Source: Clostridium sp. CAG:632
Lineage (GTDB): Bacteria; Bacillota; Clostridia; Lachnospirales; Lachnospiraceae
DNA length: 35,458 nucleotides
Assembly (NCBI GenBank): GCA_000431515.1
Contig: HF991313.1
Location: forward strand, 3,625 to 39,082
Direction: 5' to 3'
The translations under genes were made by a program, and so were the position numbers. Within the stretch, counting starts at the first letter, position 1. Every line of letters starts with the position of its first letter. This document shows, piece by piece, positions 16,459-25,520 of the stretch. Under the pieces are notes generated by a model. The model was not told where the DNA came from. It did not search any database and saw only the letters and a list, made by a program, of their open reading frames with translations.

Positions 16459-17523
16459 ATGGATATGAGTTTTTACAAGGGAAAACGTGTACTTCTGACC
16501 GGACATACCGGATTTAAAGGCTCCTGGATGAGCCGCGTGCTGGTGAATGCCGGAGCGATTCTGACCGGATATTCATTAAACCCGCCGACAGAACCGAATC
16601 TTTTCTCTATGTGTGATGTGGAGAGCAGAATGCATTCCGTGATCGGCGATATTCGCGATCTGGATAGATTAAAAGCTGTATTTGAAGAGGCACAACCGGA
16701 GATAGTGATCCATATGGCGGCCCAGCCAATCGTCCGGGATTCTTATAAGGACCCGGTATACACCTATGAGACAAATGTCATGGGAACTGTCAATGTACTG
16801 GAGTGTATCCGGCTGAATACCTGTGTAAAATCATTTGTTAATGTTACCACAGATAAAGTATACAAGAATAATGAATGGGAATGGGGCTATCGTGAGAATG
16901 AACCACTGGATGGATATGATCCGTATTCCAACAGTAAGTCCTGCTCTGAGCTGGTAACACATAGCTATAAGAGTTCTTTCTTTGAAGATGGAAGAGTGGC
17001 AATCTCCACGTCAAGAGCCGGTAATGTGATCGGCGGCGGTGATTTTGCCAATGATCGTATTATTCCGGACTGTGTCCGGGCTGCCGGGCAGGGGAAGGAT
17101 ATGATCGTGCGGAATCCACATTCCACACGTCCATATCAGCATGTGCTGGAACCGGTCATGGCTTATCTGATGATCGCACAGAAGCAGTATGAAGATGGCA
17201 ATTATGCCGATTATTATAATGTAGGACCGGATGATCTGGACTGCGTGACGACCGGAGATATTGTTGATATGTTCTGCGAGAAATGGGGCAGCGGCATGAA
17301 GTGGATCAACCAGTATGATGGCGGTCCTCATGAAGCAAATTTCTTGAAACTGGACTGTTCAAAGTTAAAGACTACATTCCGATGGAAACCTCGCTGGAAC
17401 GTGTCAGAGGCATTGGATAAGGTAGTTGAGTGGACAAGAGTCTATTTTGATAAGGGTGATATTCCGGCAATTATGGATCAGCAGATTCAGGAATATTGCA
17501 CAAAAAGTGAAAATCTGAAATAA
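16459..17523 (+). CDS. rfbG: CDP-glucose 4,6-dehydratase
   Basis: A 354-residue extended SDR. The NAD motif TGHTGFKGSW near the N-terminus is the hallmark of CDP-glucose dehydratases. The active-site segment has VTTDKVYKN, and YDPYSNSK holds the catalytic Tyr and Lys. It turns CDP-glucose into CDP-4-keto-6-deoxyglucose. The start at 16459 is preferred, because GGAGG (16444-16448) lies 10 bases before it; upstream in-frame codons overlap rfbF without a site. It stands between rfbF and rfbH, the standard order in dideoxysugar clusters. Confidence 0.94.
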   Translation: MDMSFYKGKRVLLTGHTGFKGSWMSRVLVNAGAILTGYSLNPPTEPNLFSMCDVESRMHSVIGDIRDLDRLKAVFEEAQPEIVIHMAAQPIVRDSYKDPVYTYETNVMGTVNVLECIRLNTCVKSFVNVTTDKVYKNNEWEWGYRENEPLDGYDPYSNSKSCSELVTHSYKSSFFEDGRVAISTSRAGNVIGGGDFANDRIIPDCVRAAGQGKDMIVRNPHSTRPYQHVLEPVMAYLMIAQKQYEDGNYADYYNVGPDDLDCVTTGDIVDMFCEKWGSGMKWINQYDGGPHEANFLKLDCSKLKTTFRWKPRWNVSEALDKVVEWTRVYFDKGDIPAIMDQQIQEYCTKSENLK

Positions 17524-17570
17524 AATACAGATCAAATAAGATCAAACGGAAACAGAAAAGGAGAAAGAAA

Positions 17571-18908
17571 ATGTTTGAGAATATGACAGAAGATCAGGCA
17601 AAAAAGCAGATTTTGGATATGGTAGCAGACTATTGCGATACCTATCATAACAAGAAGGGACCTTTTAAAGAAGGAGACCGTATCCCATACGCATCAAGAG
17701 TATATGATCATGAAGAAATGTGCAATCTGGTAGACAGTGCACTGGAGTTCTGGCTGACAGCAGGACGTTATACAGATGAGTTTGAGAAGAAGTTCGCAGA
17801 ATATCTTGGCGTAAAATACTGTTCTCTGGTAAATTCCGGTTCCTCTGCAAATCTGAACGCATTTATGGCACTGACCTCTCCGTTACTTGGCGAACGCGCG
17901 ATCAAACGGGGTGACGAGGTGATCACGGTAGCAGCCGGATTCCCGACAACGGTAGCTCCGGTTATCCAGTATGGTGCGGTTCCTGTATTCGTAGATGTTA
18001 CCATTCCGCAGTACAACATTGATCCTTCTATGCTGGAGGAAGCATATTCCGAGAAGACAAAGGCTGTCATGGTAGCACATACTCTGGGTAATCCATTTGA
18101 CTTAAAGGCTGTAAAGGCATTCTGTGATAAGCACAATCTGTGGCTGGTAGAGGATAATTGTGATGCACTTGGTTCCAAGTATATTATTGATGGTGAAGAG
18201 AAGTTTACCGGTACAGTTGGTGATATCGGAACCTCCAGCTTCTATCCACCACATCATATGACAATGGGTGAAGGCGGTGCAGTCTACACAAACAATCCGT
18301 TGTTGAATAAGTGCATCCGTTCTTTCCGTGACTGGGGAAGAGACTGTGTATGTCCGTCCGGACGTGATAACCTGTGCGGTCACCGATTTGACAAGCAGTA
18401 TGGTGAGCTTCCGTTAGGCTATGATCATAAATACGTATATTCTCATTTCGGATATAATTTAAAGGCAACCGATATGCAGGCAGCAATCGGCTGTGCACAG
18501 ATCGTGAAGTTCCCTGGATTTGTAGAACGCCGTCGGCATAACTTCGACCGCCTGAAGGCAGCACTTGCAGGAACAGAGGAGAAGCTGATCCTTCCGGAGC
18601 CATGTGAGAACTCAATCCCTAGCTGGTTTGGTTTCCTGATCACCTGTAAAGAAGGCGTTGACCGGAATCAGGTGGTTCAGTATGTAGAACAGCATGGGGT
18701 TCAGACACGTATGCTGTTTGCAGGTAATCTGATCAAGCATCCATGCTTTGATGAGATGCGCAAGACCGGAGAAGGCTATCGCGTAGTCGGTGATCTGAAG
18801 AATACAGACCGGATCATGAACGAGACCTTCTGGGTAGGTGTATATCCGGGCATGACCGATGAAATGATCGACTATATGGCAAAGACCATCAAAGAAGCAA
18901 TACAGTAA
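17571..18908 (+). CDS. rfbH: CDP-4-keto-6-deoxyglucose 3-dehydrase (E1, Fe-S type)
   Basis: A 445-residue member of the DegT/DnrJ PMP-dependent fold. The usual Schiff-base Lys is replaced by His228 in SFYPPHHMT, as in E1 (His220 in Yersinia), so it is a dehydrase and not an aminotransferase. Cys197, Cys259, Cys261 and Cys269 form C-X61-C-X1-C-X7-C. Yersinia E1 has C-X57-C-X1-C-X7-C for its [2Fe-2S] centre; the four extra residues here sit in a loop after Cys197. It removes the 3-OH to give CDP-3,6-dideoxy-4-ketohexose, with electrons from a partner reductase (E3). No E3 gene is seen in the window. Strong RBS AGGAG before the ATG. Confidence 0.94.
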   Translation: MFENMTEDQAKKQILDMVADYCDTYHNKKGPFKEGDRIPYASRVYDHEEMCNLVDSALEFWLTAGRYTDEFEKKFAEYLGVKYCSLVNSGSSANLNAFMALTSPLLGERAIKRGDEVITVAAGFPTTVAPVIQYGAVPVFVDVTIPQYNIDPSMLEEAYSEKTKAVMVAHTLGNPFDLKAVKAFCDKHNLWLVEDNCDALGSKYIIDGEEKFTGTVGDIGTSSFYPPHHMTMGEGGAVYTNNPLLNKCIRSFRDWGRDCVCPSGRDNLCGHRFDKQYGELPLGYDHKYVYSHFGYNLKATDMQAAIGCAQIVKFPGFVERRRHNFDRLKAALAGTEEKLILPEPCENSIPSWFGFLITCKEGVDRNQVVQYVEQHGVQTRMLFAGNLIKHPCFDEMRKTGEGYRVVGDLKNTDRIMNETFWVGVYPGMTDEMIDYMAKTIKEAIQ

Positions 18909-18938
18909 GAAGGCTATAGAAAAGGTTGGACATTCGAG

Positions 18939-19508
18939 ATGAATGAGACAGAAGAGATAAAAAAGAATACCGGAGAGAAGCCGAAGAAGGGTCTGGCGGC
19001 ATTCTGGCAGTTTATAAAGTTTGGACTGGTAGGTGTTTCTAATACAGTTGTATCATATGTAACATATTCTCTGGTGTATTATTGGATCCTGGGTTCTGCC
19101 CCGATGGTGGATGGTATCCGGGTACAGATTGCGAATGTGGCCGGATTTGTAATCAGTGTACTGAATGCATATATCTGGCAGAGTAAGTTTGTATTTAAAG
19201 AACAGGAAGACGGAGAGCACAGAGTCTGGTGGAAGGTATTGATCAAGACATATATTTCCTATGCGTTTTCCGGACTGCTGCTGACATCCCTGTTACTGGC
19301 ATTCTGGCTGGACATCCTGCATATTGAACAGTATCTGGGTGGTCTTGCCACATGGCTGACCGGATTCGGACTGCATATGGCAGCAAAGGATGTGGCAGTT
19401 TCTCTGGCTCCGTTCTTAAATATGGTGGTAACGATTCCAATCAATTTCTGTATTAATAAATTTTGGGCATATCGTCAGAAAACGAAAACAAGTGAGGTGA
19501 CCGAATAA
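18939..19508 (+). CDS. GtrA-like membrane protein
   Basis: A 189-residue protein with a short charged N-terminus and four membrane helices, opening FWQFIKFGLVGVSNTVVSY, the GtrA family signature. GtrA-type proteins are thought to flip polyprenyl-phosphate-linked sugars across the membrane for glycan side-branch addition. A basic tail (KFWAYRQKTKTSEVTE) faces the cytoplasm. It starts 30 bases after rfbH and its stop overlaps the next start by one base (TAATG). The operon also holds a GtrB-type GT2 (24549) and GT-C-like proteins, which together resemble the three-part Gtr system. Family firm; substrate inferred. Confidence 0.85.
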   Translation: MNETEEIKKNTGEKPKKGLAAFWQFIKFGLVGVSNTVVSYVTYSLVYYWILGSAPMVDGIRVQIANVAGFVISVLNAYIWQSKFVFKEQEDGEHRVWWKVLIKTYISYAFSGLLLTSLLLAFWLDILHIEQYLGGLATWLTGFGLHMAAKDVAVSLAPFLNMVVTIPINFCINKFWAYRQKTKTSEVTE

Positions 19509-21112
19509 TGGGTGAAATTAAGTTATTAGACTGTACTCTCCGTGACGGAGGATATGTAAACGATTGGGAATTTGGACATAATAATCTGGTAAGTATTTTT
19601 GAACGTGTGGTAGGAGCCGGTGTCAACATTATTGAAGTCGGATTCTTGGACGACCGCAGACCGTTTGATATGAATCGGAGCATTATGCCATACTCTGCAG
19701 ATGTGGAGAAGATTTATGGCAAATTAGACCGCAAACAGGCTATGGTAGTTGGTATGATCGATTACGGTACCTGCAGCATTGATCATATTCAGCCATGTGA
19801 AGAGTCCTATTTGGATGGTATCCGTGTTATTTTCAAGAAGCATATCCGCTGGCAGGCAATTGATTTCTGCCGCCAGTTAAAGGAATTGGGTTATAAGGTA
19901 TTTGTACAGCTGGTTTCTATTACCAGCTATGAGGATGATGAGTTAATGGATCTGATCAGTCTTGCAAATGATCTGGAGCCGTATGCAGTATCTATGGTAG
20001 ATACCTATGGATTAATGCATCAGGAGAATCTGATGCATTATTACAAGCTGTTAAACCAGTATCTGAAGCCAACGATCGGACTTGGCTATCATTCCCATAA
20101 CAATTTCCAGATGGCATATGCGAACTGCATCGAGATGCTGTCACATAAGACAGACCGTATGGTATTGGTAGACGGTACCATCTATGGTATGGGTAAGAGT
20201 GCCGGAAATGCACCACTGGAACTGCTGGCTATGCATCTGAATGAGCATTACGGAAAGAATTATGACATCAGCCAGATTCTGGAAGCAGTGGATGCCAATG
20301 TTATGCCTATCTATAAGATGACTCCTTGGGGCTATAATATGTTCTTCTTTATTGCGGCTTCCAACGACTGCCATCCGAATTATGTGTCTTACTTGATGAA
20401 TAAGCGGACGCTTTCCGTAAAATCGATTAACGAAATTTTGAGTAAATTAGAGGGTGAGAAGCAGCTGATGTATGATCAGAAGCTGATCGAACAGTTATAT
20501 CTGGATTATCAGAATATTGAAGTCAATGATGAGAAGGATATTGCAGAACTGACAGAACAGTTTAAGGGTAGAGATGTATTACTTCTGGGCCCCGGTTTAA
20601 GTGTACAGAAGCAGCTTAATAAGCTTCAGGCATATATTGAGGAAAAGAATCCAATCGTAGTGTCTGTTAACTTTATTTCCAGTGAATTAAAGAGCGATTA
20701 TGTATTCTTAAGTAATTCCAAGCGTTATGTACAGCTGGCAACCGCACTGTCCCTGAATCCGGACATGAAGGTGATCGCTACCTCCAATGTTACCAAGACA
20801 GAAGGTAGGTTTGACTATACTATGCAGTACAGTTCGTTACTGGATCCGGATGCAGATGGAGTATGCATGGATAATTCTTTTGTCATGCTGTTGAAGGTTA
20901 TGAAGAAGATCGGTGTGAAGAAAGTAGCACTGGGCGGTTTTGACGGATATGCCGGAGACAAGAAGCAGAATTATATCAATGCTTACATGGAGTATAATTT
21001 TAATAAAGAGCAGGCGAGCAAGACCAATCAGTATGTGATTGAAATGCTGAAGAGCTTAAAGCAGGATATTGAAATGGAATTTATCACAGATTCCCTGTAT
21101 ACAGAGGAGTAG
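19508..21112 (+). CDS. HMGL/DRE-TIM-type aldolase with an extra C-terminal Rossmann-like domain
   Basis: A 534-residue protein. Residues 1 to about 300 are a DRE-TIM aldolase: LLDCTLRDGGYVNDW at 5-19 and YHSHNN with the metal-binding His pair near residue 197. This resembles 4-hydroxy-2-oxovalerate aldolase (MhpE) more than isopropylmalate synthase. Residues about 350-534 form a second domain beginning GRDVLLLGPGLSVQKQ, with alternating beta strands and helices as in Rossmann or DUF115-like folds; this part is not needed for aldolases. Lying between rfbH and a TPP enzyme that accepts 2-oxoacids, it may make or split a 4-hydroxy-2-oxoacid used as acyl donor. That role is inferred from position. 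Translationally coupled to the GtrA gene (TAATG). Confidence 0.78.
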   Translation: MGEIKLLDCTLRDGGYVNDWEFGHNNLVSIFERVVGAGVNIIEVGFLDDRRPFDMNRSIMPYSADVEKIYGKLDRKQAMVVGMIDYGTCSIDHIQPCEESYLDGIRVIFKKHIRWQAIDFCRQLKELGYKVFVQLVSITSYEDDELMDLISLANDLEPYAVSMVDTYGLMHQENLMHYYKLLNQYLKPTIGLGYHSHNNFQMAYANCIEMLSHKTDRMVLVDGTIYGMGKSAGNAPLELLAMHLNEHYGKNYDISQILEAVDANVMPIYKMTPWGYNMFFFIAASNDCHPNYVSYLMNKRTLSVKSINEILSKLEGEKQLMYDQKLIEQLYLDYQNIEVNDEKDIAELTEQFKGRDVLLLGPGLSVQKQLNKLQAYIEEKNPIVVSVNFISSELKSDYVFLSNSKRYVQLATALSLNPDMKVIATSNVTKTEGRFDYTMQYSSLLDPDADGVCMDNSFVMLLKVMKKIGVKKVALGGFDGYAGDKKQNYINAYMEYNFNKEQASKTNQYVIEMLKSLKQDIEMEFITDSLYTEE

Positions 21113-21115
21113 GAT

Positions 21116-21769
21116 ATGAGTAAGTATGAGATTGCAGTTTTTGATGTAGACGGAACACTTCTGGATACCAGAGAGGGTGTGCTTTCGGCAGTCAAAGAAG
21201 TGATTGTGAATCATGATCTTCCGATGCCGACACCGGAGGTACTGGAAACCTTTATCGGACCTCCGATTCAGGATTCCCTGGCAAAGACTTTTCATCTGGA
21301 AAAAGCAAAAGCTGATGAGTTGGCAGCAGAATTCCGGACCAGCTATAAGGGTCCGAACCTGATTAAGGCAAAGCCATATGATGGAATCTATGAATTAATG
21401 GATGAACTGGTAAAACGGAATATCAAGATTGCAGTAGCGACCTATAAGCGACAGGATTATGCAGAGGATATTCTGAAGCATTTCGGCTTTGACCAATATT
21501 CCAAGATCTTATATGGGTCTGATTTTGAAGGAAAATTAAAAAAGGTCGATATCATACGGAAATGTATGGTGGATCTTGGCTCAGAGGATTATAAGAATGC
21601 GGTTATGATCGGAGACAGCTGGCATGATGCCAATGGTGCCGAGCTGCTTGGCGTTGACTTTTTAGGCGTGACTTACGGATTTGATTTTCATTCAAAAGAA
21701 GATGTAGAGAAATGTGCAAATGTAGGAAGTGCAGATACCCCACTGGAGCTTTTGAAATATTTTGAATAA
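21116..21769 (+). CDS. HAD superfamily phosphatase, phosphoglycolate-phosphatase-like
   Basis: A 217-residue HAD subfamily IA hydrolase. Motif I is FDVDGTLLDT with Asp10 and Asp12; motif III has Lys in GKLKKVD; motif IV is MIGDSWHDA. A helical cap follows motif I. Gph-like members remove phosphate from small sugar or acid phosphates. It starts 3 bases after the aldolase stop with GAGGAG overlapping that stop, and precedes the TPP enzyme, so its substrate is probably an intermediate of the branched-sugar route. Substrate is unknown. Confidence 0.82.
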   Translation: MSKYEIAVFDVDGTLLDTREGVLSAVKEVIVNHDLPMPTPEVLETFIGPPIQDSLAKTFHLEKAKADELAAEFRTSYKGPNLIKAKPYDGIYELMDELVKRNIKIAVATYKRQDYAEDILKHFGFDQYSKILYGSDFEGKLKKVDIIRKCMVDLGSEDYKNAVMIGDSWHDANGAELLGVDFLGVTYGFDFHSKEDVEKCANVGSADTPLELLKYFE

Positions 21770-21805
21770 GAATGAAAATACATATTGTATGAGGAGATGG
21801 ACGGA

Positions 21806-23605
21806 ATGAAAATGAAAGTAGCGCAGTATATTGCGGATTTTTTGGTAAAACAGGGCGTAACGGATGTATTTACGGTAACCGGAGGCGGTGCCATGCATTT
21901 AAATGATGCACTGGGACATAAGGAAGGCCTTCACAGTACGTATAATCATCATGAGCAGGCATGTGCGATCGCAGCAGAAGGATATGCCAGAGAAAGCGGC
22001 AAAGTTGCCGCAATCTGTGTTACCAGCGGACCGGGTGGAACAAATGCGATTACCGGTGTACTTGGCGGATGGCAGGATTCAATCCCGATGTTCGTGATTT
22101 CCGGACAGGTAAAGCGGGAGACAACGACATGGTCGACCGATGTACCGCTTCGTCAGTTAGGCGATCAGGAATTCCAGATCGTAGATACCGTAAAGACCAT
22201 GACGAAATATGCACATATGGTAACAGAGCCTACAGAGATTCGGTATCATCTGGAAAAGGCATGGTTCTTATGCATGAATGGCAGAAAGGGACCTGTATGG
22301 CTGGATATTCCGTTGGATGTTCAGGCAGCAGTGATCGAATCGGATGAGTTGAAGGGCTTTGACAGTGCCGAATTAGATTTAAAGGAGAATCCGGTTTATG
22401 ATGAAAAGCTGACACCGGAGATCATTGAGAAAATAAAGGCAGCAAAGAGACCGGTCGTATTTGCGGGAACCGGTATCCGTCTGTCAGAAGGCTATGAGGA
22501 GTTTGTAAAGCTGGTAGATAAGCTGGGTATTCCGGTAGTGACCGCCTGGAATGCACATGATGTATTATGGGATGAGAATCCGCTTTATTGCGGACGTCCG
22601 GGTACAGTCGGAACCCGTGGCGGTAACTTTGTAGTGCAGAACAGTGACCTGCTTCTGGTTCTCGGCTGCCGTCTGAATATTCGTCAGATCAGTTATAATT
22701 ATCATGACTTTGCAAAGAAGGCATATAAGATCGTTGTTGATATTGATGAGGCTGAATTGCGCAAGCCGACCGTTCATGTAGATTTTCCGGTACATGCAAA
22801 TGTAAAGGATGTCATGCAGTCGTTATTAAAGGCAGAGTATGCAGGGCCGACAGAAGAGCAGAAGGAATGGTTAAGCTGGGCAAGAGCCGTAAATCAGAAA
22901 TATCCGGCAACACTGCCTTCTTATTACGAAAAAGAGACTCCAATTAATCCGTATGTATTCATCACAAAGCTGTCCAAGCATCTGCAGGAGGGCGATGAGG
23001 TAATCTGTGGAAACGGAAGCGCCTGTGTTATTACCTTCCAGGCAATGGAGATTAAGAAGAATCAGCGCCTGTTCACCAATTCCGGTTGTGCAGCAATGGG
23101 ATACGGATTCCCGGCAGCTGTCGGTGTATGCGTAGCCAAGAAGGGCGAGCGGGTCATCTGTATCGATGGTGACGGAAGCTTCCAGATGAATTTACAGGAG
23201 CTTCAGACAGTTGTATATAACAAGCTGAATATGAAGCTAATCATCATTAATAATAACGGTTATCATTCCATTCGTCAGACACAGACCAATCTGTTTAAGG
23301 GTGAACCACTGGTTGGTGTATGCGACGGAAACGGACTCAGCTTCCCGGATTTCTCAAAGCTGGCTTATGCATACGGAATCCCATATGTACGGATTGACAG
23401 CCTGAAGGATGTGGATGAGAAGTTAGAGGAATTTTTAAATACAGACGGTCCGGTTATGTGTGAGGCCATTGTGGATGAAAAGCAGAACTTTGCACCGAAG
23501 CTTTCCTCAAAGGTACTGCCGGATGGAAAAATCGTATCACCATCTATTGATGATATGTTCCCGTTCCTTTCCAGAGAGGAATATGAATCAAATCAGTTAT
23601 CGTAA
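21806..23605 (+). CDS. Acetolactate synthase-like TPP enzyme, YerE-type candidate
   Basis: A 599-residue TPP-dependent enzyme with the three-domain plan of acetolactate synthase. The catalytic Glu50 is in NHHEQA, the conserved TSGPGGTN follows, and the TPP/Mg motif is GDG at 455-457 with Asn482, 24 residues on. The start at 21806 is chosen because GAGGAG (21791-21796) lies 9 bases before it. No regulatory subunit (ilvN/ilvH) or other branched-chain amino-acid gene is nearby. In Yersinia, YerE, of this family, moves an acetyl unit from pyruvate to C4 of CDP-3,6-dideoxy-4-ketoglucose, the product of RfbF/G/H plus E3. The context here fits that reaction. The donor may differ because an aldolase is encoded two genes before. 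Confidence 0.85.
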   Translation: MKMKVAQYIADFLVKQGVTDVFTVTGGGAMHLNDALGHKEGLHSTYNHHEQACAIAAEGYARESGKVAAICVTSGPGGTNAITGVLGGWQDSIPMFVISGQVKRETTTWSTDVPLRQLGDQEFQIVDTVKTMTKYAHMVTEPTEIRYHLEKAWFLCMNGRKGPVWLDIPLDVQAAVIESDELKGFDSAELDLKENPVYDEKLTPEIIEKIKAAKRPVVFAGTGIRLSEGYEEFVKLVDKLGIPVVTAWNAHDVLWDENPLYCGRPGTVGTRGGNFVVQNSDLLLVLGCRLNIRQISYNYHDFAKKAYKIVVDIDEAELRKPTVHVDFPVHANVKDVMQSLLKAEYAGPTEEQKEWLSWARAVNQKYPATLPSYYEKETPINPYVFITKLSKHLQEGDEVICGNGSACVITFQAMEIKKNQRLFTNSGCAAMGYGFPAAVGVCVAKKGERVICIDGDGSFQMNLQELQTVVYNKLNMKLIIINNNGYHSIRQTQTNLFKGEPLVGVCDGNGLSFPDFSKLAYAYGIPYVRIDSLKDVDEKLEEFLNTDGPVMCEAIVDEKQNFAPKLSSKVLPDGKIVSPSIDDMFPFLSREEYESNQLS

Positions 23606-23628
23606 GGATAAGACTGTAAGGAGATAGT

Positions 23629-24552
23629 ATGAAACGAGTGATTCTGACCGGGGGAACCGGTATGCTGGGAATTGCCCTTATGGAATTCCTGATTCAGAAA
23701 GAGATAGAGGTACTGGTGATCATCAGACCTGGTTCAAAGCGCAGGGATGGCATTCCAAAAAGCCCATGGATTCATGTGCTAGAATGTGACCTGGCAGATT
23801 TAAGAAGTCTGGAGGGTAGTCTGGAAGGCTATGACACATTCTTCCATTTTGCCTGGGATGGCACCTATGGAGAAGCCAGAAATGATATGTATCTGCAGAA
23901 TAAGAATGTCCGGGCGGTACTGGATGCCGTACATCTGGCAAAATCCGCCGGATGTCAGACCTTTCTGGGAGCCGGTTCACAGGCAGAGTATGGCAGAGTG
24001 GACGGCGTGAAATTAGGACCGGACACTCCGGTTCATCCGGAAACCGGTTATGGCATCGGCAAGCTTTGTGCAGGACAGATGAGCCGGATTCTCTGTCAGC
24101 AGTTGGGAATGAAGCATATCTGGGTGCGTATTTTAAGTACCTATGGACCGCATGATGGTCTGCATACTATGGTAATGTCGGGTATTATTAAGATGTTAAA
24201 CCGGGAACGACCACAGTATACCAAGGGCGAACAGATGTGGGATTATCTCTATTGCGGAGATGCTGCCAGAGCCTTTTATCTGGCAGCGGAGCGTGGCATT
24301 GACGGTTCCGTATACTGTATCGGAAGCGGGCAGGTCAGACCACTGGCAGACTACATCCGGATTATCCGGGATACCATTGATCCGTCGGTTGAAGTAGGTA
24401 TGGGTGAGGTACCGTATTATGATAAGCAGGTTATGTATCTGTGTGCGGATATTGAGAATCTGAAAAAGGATACAGGCTTTGAACCGCAGGTATCGTTTGA
24501 AGAAGGGATACAGAGAACCGTAGACTGGTATAAAGAGGAAATGAAGAAATGA
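23629..24552 (+). CDS. NAD-dependent epimerase/dehydratase-family reductase (CDP-sugar)
   Basis: A 307-residue extended SDR with TGGTGMLG at residues 7-14, GAGSQAEYG for the active-site loop and YGIGK with catalytic Tyr and Lys. The later segment KGEQMWDYLYCGDAARAF and the short C-terminus resemble CDP-abequose and paratose synthases (Abe/Prt), which reduce a 4-keto CDP-dideoxyhexose. Downstream of a YerE-like enzyme, it could instead reduce the side-chain ketone, as YerF does for yersiniose A. It starts 23 bases after the TPP gene with AAGGAG before the ATG, and overlaps the next gene by 4 bases. Sugar specificity is not readable from sequence. Confidence 0.8.
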   Translation: MKRVILTGGTGMLGIALMEFLIQKEIEVLVIIRPGSKRRDGIPKSPWIHVLECDLADLRSLEGSLEGYDTFFHFAWDGTYGEARNDMYLQNKNVRAVLDAVHLAKSAGCQTFLGAGSQAEYGRVDGVKLGPDTPVHPETGYGIGKLCAGQMSRILCQQLGMKHIWVRILSTYGPHDGLHTMVMSGIIKMLNRERPQYTKGEQMWDYLYCGDAARAFYLAAERGIDGSVYCIGSGQVRPLADYIRIIRDTIDPSVEVGMGEVPYYDKQVMYLCADIENLKKDTGFEPQVSFEEGIQRTVDWYKEEMKK

Positions 24553-25520
24553 AAAAAACGATCAGTATTTTAATTCCATGTTATAATGAAGAAGAAAATG
24601 TTGTTCCAATGAGTGAGGCTATTGTAAATCTTTTTGAAACACAGCTGACGAATTATAATTATGAGCTGGTGTTTATTGATAATGATTCACATGATAAGAC
24701 CAGAGAATTACTGCGGGAGATCTGCAGCAAGAATCCGAATATCAAAGCAATCTTTAATGCAAAGAACTTCGGACAGTTTAATTCTCCGTATTATGGTATT
24801 CTGCAGACAACCGGTGACTGTACGATTTCCATGGTATGTGATTTCCAGGATCCGATCGAGTTGATTCCGCAGTATATTAAGGAATGGGAGAACGGATATA
24901 AGATTGTAATCGGTATCAAGACGAGCAGTAAGGAAAGCAAGATCATGTATTTCCTGCGAAGTGTTTATTATAAGATGATCAAGAAGTTTTCGGATGTGGA
25001 GCAGATCGAACATTTTACCGGATCCGGACTGTATGACCGGTCCTTTGTAGAGGTGCTCCGGAATCTGAAGGATCCAAAGCCGTTTATGCGTGGAATCGTG
25101 GCAGAGCTTGGCTTCAAGCGGAAGGAGATTCCGTATGAACAGCCACAGCGGAGAGCCGGTAAGACTCATAATAATTTCTATACACTGTATGATGCGGCGA
25201 TGTTAAGTATTACATCCTATACTAAGATCGGACTTCGCCTAGCTACCTTTATGGGCTGTGGAGTCGGATTTATCAGTATGATTGTGGCACTGGTATACCT
25301 GATTATGAAGCTGGTTATGTGGAACCAGTTCCAGGCGGGTATGGCACCGATTCTGATCGGAATGTGCTTCCTGGGAGCCGTACAGCTGTTTTTTATCGGA
25401 CTGATCGGAGAATATATTCTGAATATTAACAGTCGTGTTATGAACCGGCCTTTGGTGGTTGAGGAAGAGCGTTTGAATTTTACAACGAAAGAAACAGGAG
25501 AACAGAATGAAACCAAATAA
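24549..25520 (+). CDS. GtrB-like polyprenyl-phosphate GT2 glycosyltransferase
   Basis: A 323-residue GT2 enzyme. It opens ISILIPCYNEEENVVPM, has IDNDSHDKT and a metal-site CDFQDP, and ends with two membrane helices at about 230-255 and 265-290. This matches GtrB/DPM1-type enzymes that load a sugar onto undecaprenyl phosphate on the inner face. It overlaps the SDR gene by 4 bases (ATGA) and the next gene by 14 bases. With the GtrA-like protein upstream, it could load the CDP-linked branched sugar, though known GtrB enzymes mostly use UDP-sugars. Donor inferred only. Confidence 0.85.
   Translation: MKKTISILIPCYNEEENVVPMSEAIVNLFETQLTNYNYELVFIDNDSHDKTRELLREICSKNPNIKAIFNAKNFGQFNSPYYGILQTTGDCTISMVCDFQDPIELIPQYIKEWENGYKIVIGIKTSSKESKIMYFLRSVYYKMIKKFSDVEQIEHFTGSGLYDRSFVEVLRNLKDPKPFMRGIVAELGFKRKEIPYEQPQRRAGKTHNNFYTLYDAAMLSITSYTKIGLRLATFMGCGVGFISMIVALVYLIMKLVMWNQFQAGMAPILIGMCFLGAVQLFFIGLIGEYILNINSRVMNRPLVVEEERLNFTTKETGEQNETK

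Noticed and set aside
17571..18908. Ordinary DegT/DnrJ sugar aminotransferase
   Set aside because: The PLP-binding Lys is replaced by His228 and the four Fe-S cysteines of E1 are present.
21806..23605. Housekeeping acetolactate synthase large subunit (ilvB)
   Set aside because: No small subunit or branched-chain amino-acid genes are nearby, and it lies inside a CDP-sugar operon; a YerE-like role fits better, though a tree is needed to settle it.
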